This document shows, in pieces, positions 28,445 to 35,189 of a stretch of DNA of 35,189 bases (the first letter of the stretch is position 1; each line of letters starts with the position of its first letter). Made by a program: the position numbers and the translations under genes. Below the pieces are notes generated by a model. It searched no databases, had not been told where the DNA came from, and worked only from the letters and a program-made list of their open reading frames with translations. Source of the DNA: Oscillospiraceae bacterium (lineage in GTDB: Bacteria > Bacillota > Clostridia > Oscillospirales > Oscillospiraceae); the NCBI GenBank assembly GCA_017411225.1, contig JAFRDQ010000001.1, forward strand, positions 1 to 35,189, in the 5' to 3' direction.

Positions 28445-30055
28445 TCAGATGTAAAATGTTTCGCCGTCCGCCTCGACCTTGTACTGCCTGCCGAAGGCGG
28501 TGACGACAGTCTTCTTCGGGTACTTCGCCGCGAGCACCTGCTTCAGCACCGCCTGCTGCCGCTCCTGATAGCCGGAGACGTCGTCGCTCGTGAACTTCAC
28601 GCCGCCGAACATGGCGTTCAGGCGCGCGAGCGTCTCGCGCTGCTCCCAGGTGAGGGCGATGTTGTCATCCCGCAGCAGGAACACGTCCGGGTCGTTCCAG
28701 AAGGCGCGGCCGTTGAGCTGCCGGCGGAAGACCGTGTTGCGCAGGGAGTTTTTCGTGCTCACGCGCTCGCGGTGGATCAGGCGCATGTGCGGCTTGTCGT
28801 CGAGATCGAGCCCCACGTCGCAGCCGATGCGGCAGTATTCCACCCGGCCGAAGGCCGCCGCGAGCGGCACGCCGCAGCCGAGAATCTTCGCCTCCGGCAC
28901 GCATTCGCGGATGAAGTCCATCGCGTCGAACATGATCATGCCGCGCGTGCGCTCCGCCGTCGGGCGCAGGCACACGCAGTAGAGAAAGTCGAGCTTTAAC
29001 AGCGCAAAGCCCCATTCGCGCACGGCGGTCTGCAGGCAGGTTTTGATGTACTCGCGCGCTTCCGCATTATAGAGATCCAGCGCGTAGAACCCGCCCCAGT
29101 TGGCCCCGCAGCTGATGGGCTTTCCGTCGTCGCCCTTGAGCAGCCAGTCCGGGTGCTGTTTCGCAATTTTTGATTTCTTCTGCGCGCTGAAGGGCGCCAT
29201 CCAGAGTCCCGGAATCATGCCGCCCGCCTTCACGCGGTCGGCAATCGGTTTGAGCCCGTTCGGGAAGGTTTTCTTTTTGATGCTCAGCCAGTCGCCCACG
29301 GCGGTCTGATAGCCGTCGTCAATCTGGAACACGTCGAAGTCCATCGGGCTTTTTTCCACCGCGGCGAGATTCTGCAAAATCTTCTCCTCGGAAATGTCCT
29401 GATAGAAATTATACCAGCTCGTGTACCCCGTGATCGGCGGCACCTTCGGCCCGGCGACGCCCATGAGGGCGAACCACTTGTCGAAGATCTCCTGCTCCCT
29501 GCCCTTCAAAATGGCAAAGTGCAGCGCCTCGTACTGCTCCCGGATCACGAGTCCCTCACAGTCGCGCCGCAGCTGCACATAGCGCTTCGGCGGGAAGATG
29601 CGCACCTCCGTAAAGCCCGGGCGCTCATTGAGGGAGGCGTACATCGTGAAGTTCTCGCCCCGGCGGACATAGCCGTAGGTCCAGCCGTGAAATTCGCCGA
29701 GCGAGCTGCTGTATTCTGCAAAATCATAGTCGCCGTAGGCGCGCATGGCAAACGCCTTCTGCACGAACTTCGGCATGCGCTGATCCAGATTGCCCTCGCG
29801 CTCGCGGATCGTGTGCTCGTGGCTGTCGGTCCAGGACTGATAGCCGTTGAGCATCACGACGTCGCTGGGCTTAAAGTCAAAATCCGCCGCCGCCTTGACG
29901 CCGAGGAGCGTGACCGGCGTCTTCGGCGAGAGCACCAGGCGATAAACGCCGCCCTCCGCCGTCGCCTCGGCGAGCAGCTCCGGCGTCTCCTCGCGGTCGG
30001 TAAAGCAGATCAGCTTTTCGCGCCCGCCGGCGCGGTATCGAATCTCATAAGTCAT
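28445..30055 (-). CDS. GH36-family alpha-galactosidase-like glycosidase
   Basis: 536 residues; AAGGAGG 8 bases before the ATG. An N-terminal beta region (~1-200) is followed by a (beta/alpha)8 barrel with family motifs: FDVFQIDDGYQ (240-250), GLWMAPFSAQ, a likely nucleophile Asp356 in LLKLDFLY, and a likely acid/base Asp413 in CRIGCDVGLDLDD, with WNDPDVFLLRDD later. Spacing of the two Asp fits clan GH-D enzymes, which release alpha-galactose or related sugars. It is shorter than typical ~720-residue GH36 enzymes, as in the compact group. No signal peptide, so it is cytoplasmic. It is divergent from the GT-like gene. Confidence 0.88.
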   Translation of the reverse strand: MTYEIRYRAGGREKLICFTDREETPELLAEATAEGGVYRLVLSPKTPVTLLGVKAAADFDFKPSDVVMLNGYQSWTDSHEHTIREREGNLDQRMPKFVQKAFAMRAYGDYDFAEYSSSLGEFHGWTYGYVRRGENFTMYASLNERPGFTEVRIFPPKRYVQLRRDCEGLVIREQYEALHFAILKGREQEIFDKWFALMGVAGPKVPPITGYTSWYNFYQDISEEKILQNLAAVEKSPMDFDVFQIDDGYQTAVGDWLSIKKKTFPNGLKPIADRVKAGGMIPGLWMAPFSAQKKSKIAKQHPDWLLKGDDGKPISCGANWGGFYALDLYNAEAREYIKTCLQTAVREWGFALLKLDFLYCVCLRPTAERTRGMIMFDAMDFIRECVPEAKILGCGVPLAAAFGRVEYCRIGCDVGLDLDDKPHMRLIHRERVSTKNSLRNTVFRRQLNGRAFWNDPDVFLLRDDNIALTWEQRETLARLNAMFGGVKFTSDDVSGYQERQQAVLKQVLAAKYPKKTVVTAFGRQYKVEADGETFYI

Positions 30056-30161
30056 GAAGGTTTCCTCCTTGACAGAAATTGATGTAATAGAGTAGACTAT
30101 TTAAATACAAGGTATCAAAAAACCGGTACAAAGTCAACATTCTGTAAAGAGGAGAAGAAAC

Positions 30162-31607
30162 ATGATGGACAGAGCAAAGAGCATCTTCGGAAACCTCATT
30201 TCGGACAGGGACTATGCCAAGGCCGTCAAGGGCGCGGAGAGCTACCGCCGCAAGTTCGGCGACGACAGCAAGATCACCTATACGCTCTCCGCCGAGCCAA
30301 ACCGCGTGCTCGACGCGTTCGGCGCCAAGAACCTCGTCATCGGCGGCGCGCCCTATCACTTCGGCGAGAAGGACGTCGTCATCGGCAACATCCGCATGGG
30401 CTTCGGCCATTACCGCATCAGCATGGCCATGGCCTCGGCGGCAAAAGCGCTGGGCTATACCCCCCTCTGGTTTGACCTCCACTCCTTCAAGGATACCACC
30501 TGCGGCAAGGTCATCCGCCACCAGAACGATCTCTACAGTCTCGGCTCCCGCCTGAGCCAGAAGTCGAAGCTGTTCAACATCTTCTGGGAGTATGAAAACA
30601 GCGAGGGCTTCCGCAAGCTGACCTATAACGCCGCAGACCAGAAGAAGGCGGAGCTGATGGCGCCCGTCGCGCGCGCCCTGCCGAAGGACATTCCCTATGT
30701 CGCCACGCACGTCTGGCCCGCGCAGGCGGCCGTGCACGCGGGGCTGACCCATGTCGTGAACGCCATCCCGGACAACTGGCCGATGGGTCTGCATCTCGCC
30801 GAGGGCGCCAAGCACACGATCCAGACGCCCTCGAGCTTCCTCGGCTACAAGTCGCTGCGCGGCATGGCAAAGCACCCGCTCAAGCCGATGCCGCAGGGGA
30901 GCCTCTATTTCACCGGGCATTACATCGACCATGAGCTTGTGCAGAACATCGAGCTCGACTGCGAGCGCCGTCTCTACCGCCTGCAGCAGGGCGCGCCCCG
31001 GCGCTATCTCATGACCGTCGGCGGCGCCGGCGCGCAGCTCGATCTCTTCATCGGCATGATCGAAAAGCTCCTGCCGGACATCCGCGCCGGACGGGCCGCG
31101 CTCCTGATGAACTTCGGCGACCACAAGAACGTCTTCGACACCATCTGCAAAAAGGTCCCCGCCTTCAAGCAGCTTGTCCGGACGCATTTCGACGATTACC
31201 CCGGGGCGCAGGCCTTCGCGGAGAGCGCCATGCAGGGCAGCGTCGAGGGCATCCACGCGTTCTATGACGCCGATATCTTCGCCGCCGTGTATATCACGAA
31301 CCTCCTCATGCGCTGCTCGGACGTGCTCATCACGAAGCCGAGCGAGCTTGCGTATTACCCGATCCCGAAGCTCATGATCCGCCGCGTCGGCGGCCACGAG
31401 GCCTGGGGCGCCATCCGCACGGCCGAGCTCGGCGACGGCACCTATGAATGCCGCACCATGCCGGAGATCGGCGCGATGCTCGATCTCATCACGAACGACG
31501 GCGAGGTGCTCACCGCCATGTGCGAGGCCATCGTCACCGCCAAAAAAGCCGGCATCTACGACGGCGCATATAACGTAATCAAGCTTGCAGTGGAAGGAAA
31601 GTTCTGA
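30162..31607 (+). CDS. GT-B-like protein, possibly a glycosyltransferase
   Basis: 481 residues; AGAGGAG upstream. Near the N-terminus, NIRMGFGHYRISMAMASAAK and ALGYTPLWFDLHSF resemble the G-x-GH..A..L..G start of MurG/MGDG-synthase-type glycosyltransferases. The middle has YLMTVGGAGAQ, as at the start of the second Rossmann half, and later CSDVLITKPSELAYYPIPKL resembles the donor-site region. No membrane segment is seen, and the sequence is divergent. Function assignment is tentative: a glycolipid or glycan transferase is plausible. It faces the GH36-like gene with a short shared upstream region. A TTAGGAA-type repeat follows the stop. Confidence 0.5.
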   Translation: MMDRAKSIFGNLISDRDYAKAVKGAESYRRKFGDDSKITYTLSAEPNRVLDAFGAKNLVIGGAPYHFGEKDVVIGNIRMGFGHYRISMAMASAAKALGYTPLWFDLHSFKDTTCGKVIRHQNDLYSLGSRLSQKSKLFNIFWEYENSEGFRKLTYNAADQKKAELMAPVARALPKDIPYVATHVWPAQAAVHAGLTHVVNAIPDNWPMGLHLAEGAKHTIQTPSSFLGYKSLRGMAKHPLKPMPQGSLYFTGHYIDHELVQNIELDCERRLYRLQQGAPRRYLMTVGGAGAQLDLFIGMIEKLLPDIRAGRAALLMNFGDHKNVFDTICKKVPAFKQLVRTHFDDYPGAQAFAESAMQGSVEGIHAFYDADIFAAVYITNLLMRCSDVLITKPSELAYYPIPKLMIRRVGGHEAWGAIRTAELGDGTYECRTMPEIGAMLDLITNDGEVLTAMCEAIVTAKKAGIYDGAYNVIKLAVEGKF

Positions 31608-31610
31608 ACA

Positions 31611-31729
31611 AAGTTAGGAATTAGGAATTAGGAGTTAGGAGTGAAGGTGTCGGCATAAGCCGACGAATTTCAAATGCGCGAAGCGCCCTTTAAACTCCAC
31701 ACTCCACCTTCCACACTCCACACTCACAG
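31611..31729. repeat. TTAGGAA-heptad dispersed element, copy 2
   Basis: Same architecture and orientation as 26692-26820: heptads TTAGGAA/TTAGGAG, then GGTGTCGGC-ATAA-GCCGAC, AAATGCGCGAAGCGC and a tail of ACTCCACACTCC units. It lies directly after the GT-like gene and before the transporter ribosome binding site. Confidence 0.7.
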
Positions 31730-31747
31730 ATTACGCGAGGTGTTATC

Positions 31748-32527
31748 ATGTTTTCACCCAAGGAAGTTGCCCAGAATTATCTGAACGCATCTGAGACGAA
31801 AGCACAGCTCCCGTTTGGGCGCATGTTTGTGCTGGCAATCCTCGCCGGTATGTTCATCGCTGTCGGCGGACTGGCTGCCGGCGTCGGCTCGGCAACGCTC
31901 TCGGGTTCGGCCGCGCGCCTTGTCAGCGGCGCGGTGTTCCCGGCGGGGCTTGCGATGGTGCTCATCGCGGGCAGCGAGCTCTTCACCGGAAACTGCCTGA
32001 TGATCATGGGCGTCCTGACGCGGCGCATCACCGCCCTCGGCATGCTGCGCAACCTCGTTGTCGTCTGGCTCGGCAACCTCGTCGGGGCGATGCTCGTCGC
32101 CTGCATCGCCGCCTTCGGCCACAGCTACGGCGCGTTCAACGGCGCGCTTGCCGAGACCGTGGTGAACACCGCCGCGGCCAAAACCTCGCTCTCGTTCGGC
32201 GACGCCTTCCTGCGCGGCGTGGGCTGCAACTTCCTCGTCTGCATCGCCGTCTGGATGGCGAACGCCGCCAAAACCGTCGGCGGCAAGATCGCGGGGCTCT
32301 ATTTCCCGATCGCCGCCTTCGTCATCGCGGGCTTCGAGCACGTCGTCGCGAACATGTATTACATCCCCGCCGGTCTCTTCGCCGCCTCCATCCACGGCAT
32401 TGCGGCAGAGGGCCTCACCTGGGGCGCGTTCATCGTCAAGAACCTCATCCCCGTCACGCTCGGAAACATGGCAGGCGGCATGATTTTGGTTGGCTGTGTT
32501 GGGTGGTATCTGTATCTGAAAGAGTGA
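31748..32527 (+). CDS. Formate/nitrite transporter family protein
   Basis: 259 residues; GAGGTG before ATG. Six membrane helices with FocA/NirC landmarks: GMFIAVGGLAAG, FPAGLAMVLIAGSELFTGNC, RNLVVVWLGNLVGA, LRGVGCNFLVCIAVWMA, FVIAGFEHVVANMYYIPAG (with the conserved channel His in FEH) and a final VTLGNMAGGMILVG. It is a pentameric channel for small monovalent anions such as formate, nitrite or hydrosulfide. The substrate cannot be told from sequence. It stands alone between two repeat elements. Confidence 0.93.
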   Translation: MFSPKEVAQNYLNASETKAQLPFGRMFVLAILAGMFIAVGGLAAGVGSATLSGSAARLVSGAVFPAGLAMVLIAGSELFTGNCLMIMGVLTRRITALGMLRNLVVVWLGNLVGAMLVACIAAFGHSYGAFNGALAETVVNTAAAKTSLSFGDAFLRGVGCNFLVCIAVWMANAAKTVGGKIAGLYFPIAAFVIAGFEHVVANMYYIPAGLFAASIHGIAAEGLTWGAFIVKNLIPVTLGNMAGGMILVGCVGWYLYLKE

Positions 32528-32750
32528 GGAGTTAGGAATTAGGACTTAGGAATTAGGAATTGACAAATGGTTCCTGCGCAAAAACCGTCTGTCATCCTGA
32601 GCTTGTCGAAGGATCTTGGCAGCGCAGCAAAAGAGAACTGTCAGCGTCTGTCTTACCGCTCTGCCAAGATTCTTCGACTTAAGCACTCCGTGCTCCGCTC
32701 AGAATGACAAGCCGGGACAACTCCTAATTCCTAATTCCTCATTCCTAATG
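32528..32750. repeat. Nested inverted-repeat element
   Basis: Outer arms: TTAGGAATTAGG-type heptads at 32528-32561 and their inverse (CCTAATTCCTAATTCC) at 32719-32750. Inner arms: TGTCATCCTGAG...GGATCTTGGCAG (32590-32632) and the inverse CTGCCAAGATTCTTCG...AGAATGACA (32661-32709), the latter with an inserted AGCAC-TCCG-TGCT hairpin. No gene inside. Confidence 0.75.
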
Positions 32751-32771
32751 CACTCCCGTCCCTGATTTTCT

Positions 32772-32807
32772 GCCGCACTGTAACCAAAGTTACAGTGCGG
32801 CGGTTTT
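32772..32807 (+). terminator. Terminator upstream of the oxidoreductase operon
   Basis: Perfect 13-bp stem GCCGCACTGTAAC / GTTACAGTGCGGC with a CAAA loop, followed by GGTTTTG. It isolates the transporter and repeats from the next operon. Confidence 0.85.
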
Positions 32808-32842
32808 GTCAATGTTAAAATATACTGTGCATAAGCGACAAA

Positions 32843-32956
32843 AACCGGATGGCGGAATTGCCGCGATTAAACAATTTTGCCCCATTCCGGTTGACGGGTG
32901 AAAGTCCGTGTGATACCATCGCTATGGTAGGGAGAAAGATAGGGGCACTATGCCCC
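32843..32956 (+). ncRNA. Structured 5' leader of the oxidoreductase operon
   Basis: Long-range pairing AACCGGA (32843-32849) with TCCGGTT (32886-32892) closes a small hairpin. Then follow ACGG-GTGAAAG-TCCGT (32894-32909), ACCAT-CGCT-ATGGT (32915-32928) and GGGGCA-CTA-TGCCCC (32942-32956), ending 20 bases before the ATPase start. It resembles a riboswitch or protein-binding leader, but I cannot match it to a known class. No coding content is seen in it. Confidence 0.45.
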
Positions 32957-32976
32957 GGACAGGTAGGTAGACAATC

Positions 32977-33678
32977 GTGAAGAAGATGTATGTCCTCATA
33001 GGCAACTACGGCAGCGGCAAGAGCGAACTGGCGCTGAATTTTGCCTTTGAAGCGGCCAAGCATGGCAGAACCGAGCTCATTGACCTCGATATGGTCAACA
33101 CGTATTTCCGCCTCACGGAGCGCGGCAAGATGGTCAGCCAGAAGGAGATCCGTCTGGTGTCGCCGAACTTCGCCTGCTCCGGCATCGAAACCCTCTCCCT
33201 TCCGGCCGAAGTGCAGTCCGCCTTCGCGCTCGACTGGGACACTGTGGTGTTCGACGTGGGCGGAGACGCCGTCGGTTCCACCGCGCTTGGCCGCTATCAT
33301 TCTGACTTCATGGAGCTTGAGCCCGATCAGCTCGAGGTTCTGAACGTCGTGAACATCCGCCGTCCGCTCGCCGGCACGGTGGAGAAGATCGCAAGGCTTC
33401 AGGAGGAGATGCAGATCCACTCCCGCCTGAAGATCACCGGCATGATCAACAACACCAACCTCGCCAACATGACGACGCCGGACGAGCTGCGCGACGGGTA
33501 TGAAATGCTCCGCGAGGTCTCGGATCTCACCGGCATCCCCGTGGCGTACACCTCCGGCACAAAGGATCTCCTGGATCAGTTCCTCGCCGAGGGGCACGAT
33601 CCGAAGTACATCGGCAAGCCCGTCCCGATCGATATCTACATGAAGCGCGACTGGGACAGCTACATCAAAAGTCTGTAA
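32977..33678 (+). CDS. P-loop ATPase associated with 2-oxoacid oxidoreductase genes
   Basis: 233 residues from GTG 32977 (AGGTAGGTAG upstream); ATG 32986 is an alternative. Walker A GNYGSGKSE is at 9-17, LIDLDMVNTYFRL follows (ParA/MinD-like), and TVVFDVGGDAVGSTALGRY is a Walker-B-like region. It resembles cytoplasmic ParA-like ATPases encoded just before the ferredoxin and alpha/beta subunits of 2-oxoacid:ferredoxin oxidoreductases in Clostridia. It may help enzyme maturation; the exact role is not established. First gene of the operon with the ferredoxin (66 bases downstream). Confidence 0.8.
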   Translation: MKKMYVLIGNYGSGKSELALNFAFEAAKHGRTELIDLDMVNTYFRLTERGKMVSQKEIRLVSPNFACSGIETLSLPAEVQSAFALDWDTVVFDVGGDAVGSTALGRYHSDFMELEPDQLEVLNVVNIRRPLAGTVEKIARLQEEMQIHSRLKITGMINNTNLANMTTPDELRDGYEMLREVSDLTGIPVAYTSGTKDLLDQFLAEGHDPKYIGKPVPIDIYMKRDWDSYIKSL

Positions 33679-33744
33679 TATCCCTTCGGGGTACAGAAAT
33701 AAAGGTAGGAATATCGCAAAAACAATAGGAAAAGAGGTAGCAAC

Positions 33745-33981
33745 ATGGCAAAATTCATTGGTATCGTGACAATCAATGAAAACCTTTGCAAAGGCTGCGG
33801 ACTCTGCGCCCGTGCCTGCCCGAAGCAGATCATTGAATTGTCCAAGGAGAAGATCAACGCGAAGGGCTACCACCCCGCGACGGTCGTGCGTCCCGAGGAG
33901 TGCATCGCCTGCGCATCCTGCGCCAAGACATGTCCGGATGCCGTCATCCGCGTTGAGAGAGAAGTAAAGGAGGAGCAGTAA
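33745..33981 (+). CDS. 2[4Fe-4S] ferredoxin subunit of 2-oxoacid:ferredoxin oxidoreductase
   Basis: 78 residues; AAGAGGT upstream. There are two CxxCxxCxxxC clusters: Cys15, 18, 21, 25 and Cys53, 56, 59, 63, each followed by Pro as in bacterial ferredoxins. Located 2 bases before the alpha subunit gene, it is the delta (electron-transfer) subunit of a KorD/VorD-type complex. It passes electrons from oxidative decarboxylation of a 2-oxoacid to free ferredoxin. Confidence 0.92.
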   Translation: MAKFIGIVTINENLCKGCGLCARACPKQIIELSKEKINAKGYHPATVVRPEECIACASCAKTCPDAVIRVEREVKEEQ

Positions 33982-33983
33982 TT

Positions 33984-35189
33984 ATGGCATTGCAGCTTAT
34001 GAAGGGCAGCGAAGCGATTGCTGAGGCCGCCATCCGCGCCGGCGCTCGCTATTTCTTCGGCTATCCCATCACTCCGCAGACGGAGATTCCTGAGTACATG
34101 TCCGCCCGTATGCCCGAGGTCGGAGGATGCTTCCTCCAGGCCGAGAGCGAGGTCGCGGCCATCAACATGATCTACGGCGCTGCCGGCACCGGCGCGCGCG
34201 CCATCACCTCCTCCTCCAGCCCCGGCGTCTCCCTGAAGCAGGAAGGCATCAGCTACTGCGCCGGCGCCCAGCTGCCCTGCGTGATCCTGAACGTCATGCG
34301 CGGCGGCCCCGGTCTGGGCAACATCCAGGCCTCTCAGGGCGACTACTTCCAGGGCGTCAAGGGCGGCGGCAACGGTGACTATCACCTGCTGACCTACGCT
34401 CCCGCCTCCGTGCAGGAAGCCATTGACATCATGATGTTCGCGTTTGACAAGGCCGAGCAGTATCGCGTGCCCGTCCTCTTCCTGGCCGATGGCATCATCG
34501 CCCAGATGATGGAGCCCGTCGAGATGCCCGAGATGGTCGACTTCAAGATCGACCCCGAGAAGAAGCCCTGGGCCTGCACCGGCTGGAAGCCCGGCGACGA
34601 CCCGGCAAAGCGCGGCGTCATCAACTCCATCTACATCGACACCGAGTCCCTCTCCGTCCACAACGCTCGTCTGCAGAAGGTCTATCGTGAGATCGAAGCC
34701 AACGAGAAGCAGTGGGAAGCCTATAAGACCGAGGACGCCGACATCGTCATCACCGCGTTCGGCACCGTCGCCCGTATCGCCAAGACCGCCGCTGACGAGC
34801 TCAGAGCGGAGGGCGTGAAGGTCGGTCTGTTCCGTCCCATCACCGTGTGGCCGTATCCCTACGAGGCGCTGCAGGAAGCCTGCGCCGGCGCCAAGGCCGT
34901 GCTCGACGTCGAGCTGAACGAAGGCCAGATGCTCGAGGACGTCAAGCTTGCGCTCAACGGCAGCAAGCCTGTTGACTTCTTCGGCCACCTCGGCAGCGAG
35001 ATGCCGACCGTCGATGGGATCAAGGCCAAGGCCATGGCGCTGGTGAAGGCCTATTGCGCGGTAGCCGACGAGGACTGGCTGCTGTTCTCGTTCCACCTTT
35101 TGCAGCTGAACCACTTCCTCCCCTACTATCAGGAGGATGGTCGCGACCCGGTCACCTTGGTCGAAAACGTGATCAAGCGCGCCATGATC
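33984..35189 (+). CDS. 2-oxoacid:ferredoxin oxidoreductase alpha subunit (VorB/KorA type), 3' truncated
   Basis: 402 codons to the window edge with no stop. The start MALQLMKGSEAIAEAAIRAG has AAAGGAGG upstream. GYPITPQTEIPEYM is the typical alpha-subunit motif near the thiamine diphosphate site, followed by AESEVAAINMIYGA, SSSSPGVSLKQEGISY and VMRGGPGLG. The second domain has TAFGTVARIAKTAADEL and GLFRPITVWPYP. It converts a 2-oxoacid and CoA to acyl-CoA, CO2 and reduced ferredoxin with the beta and gamma subunits expected downstream. The family usually ends at ~350-365 residues; here residues from about 360 on do not look like the family. Confidence 0.9.
   Translation, partial: MALQLMKGSEAIAEAAIRAGARYFFGYPITPQTEIPEYMSARMPEVGGCFLQAESEVAAINMIYGAAGTGARAITSSSSPGVSLKQEGISYCAGAQLPCVILNVMRGGPGLGNIQASQGDYFQGVKGGGNGDYHLLTYAPASVQEAIDIMMFAFDKAEQYRVPVLFLADGIIAQMMEPVEMPEMVDFKIDPEKKPWACTGWKPGDDPAKRGVINSIYIDTESLSVHNARLQKVYREIEANEKQWEAYKTEDADIVITAFGTVARIAKTAADELRAEGVKVGLFRPITVWPYPYEALQEACAGAKAVLDVELNEGQMLEDVKLALNGSKPVDFFGHLGSEMPTVDGIKAKAMALVKAYCAVADEDWLLFSFHLLQLNHFLPYYQEDGRDPVTLVENVIKRAMI

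Noticed and set aside
30109-30137. Promoter for the GH36-like gene (TTGACT, 17 bases, TACCTT)
   Set aside because: The -10 matches only three of six bases; not strong enough to list.
32881-32976. Cobalamin riboswitch (GGTGAAAGTCC-like segment)
   Set aside because: The other cobalamin landmarks (GCCACTG, GGGAAGGC and the 3' ACCTGCC) are missing.
32815-33873. Minus-strand frame opposite the P-loop ATPase
   Set aside because: Antisense to a gene with a clear Walker A motif; no supporting signals.

Overview
The window looks like G+C-rich Clostridia DNA, most likely an anaerobic gut bacterium of the Oscillospiraceae type. This is inferred from gene content: a 2-oxoacid:ferredoxin oxidoreductase operon, FeoA/FeoB with a FeoB-associated Cys-rich peptide, a DUF2325-DUF3793-flavodoxin operon, consensus Gram-positive promoters and ribosome binding sites, and many short palindromic dispersed repeats. 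No rRNA, tRNA or CRISPR array is visible.

Region by region. (1) 1-4142 is the late end of a prophage or phage remnant: the end of a tail-fibre-like gene, a tail-type protein carrying a tyrosine-phosphatase domain, a T7-lysozyme-like amidase endolysin, two small overlapping holin-type membrane proteins and a coiled-coil protein. (2) 4273-5265 is guaA, reduced to the ATP-pyrophosphatase/dimerisation part with no glutaminase domain. (3) 5438-7570 starts with a stand-alone serine recombinase. From about 6035 it is A+T-richer and contains tandem hairpins, an Lgt-like membrane protein and the 5' end of a giant surface-protein gene. (4) 7065-16603 is the most novel locus: a 1786-aa secreted VWA protein, a 97-aa Cys-containing peptide, and a secreted lipase-like protein whose reading frame is split by an in-frame TAG. 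The two large proteins share a homologous C-terminal module, a Pro/Glu/Thr linker and an almost identical C-terminal tail (LFG-x-ISRLFG-x), with no LPXTG motif. (5) 16655-17311 encodes three helicase-associated repeats without a helicase.

(6) 17364-26616 is a metal/iron locus. The minus strand carries a small Lys-rich membrane peptide, an HMA protein, the FeoB-associated peptide, feoB, feoA and a DtxR-family regulator. The plus strand carries an ABC exporter with an AraC-type protein, then DUF2325-DUF3793-flavodoxin. Six copies of one 16-bp palindrome (consensus GTTAGC-N4-GCTAAC) lie in the three promoter regions (feoA, ABC exporter, DUF2325 operon), so I infer one regulon controlled by the DtxR-type protein. 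(7) 26878-32527 holds a small membrane protein, a CaCA-type cation antiporter under a yybP-ykoY manganese riboswitch, a GH36-type alpha-galactosidase, a GT-B-like protein and a formate/nitrite transporter. (8) 32843-35189 is a structured leader followed by a P-loop ATPase, a 2[4Fe-4S] ferredoxin and the alpha subunit of a 2-oxoacid:ferredoxin oxidoreductase, which runs off the window with an atypical C-terminus.

Repeats are abundant between genes: G/C-rich palindromes, TTAGGAA heptad elements, MITE-like elements with terminal inverted repeats (one exactly filling the feoA-feoB gap), and an array of hairpins between feoA and the regulator gene. All functional statements come from motif recognition by eye; no database search was run.
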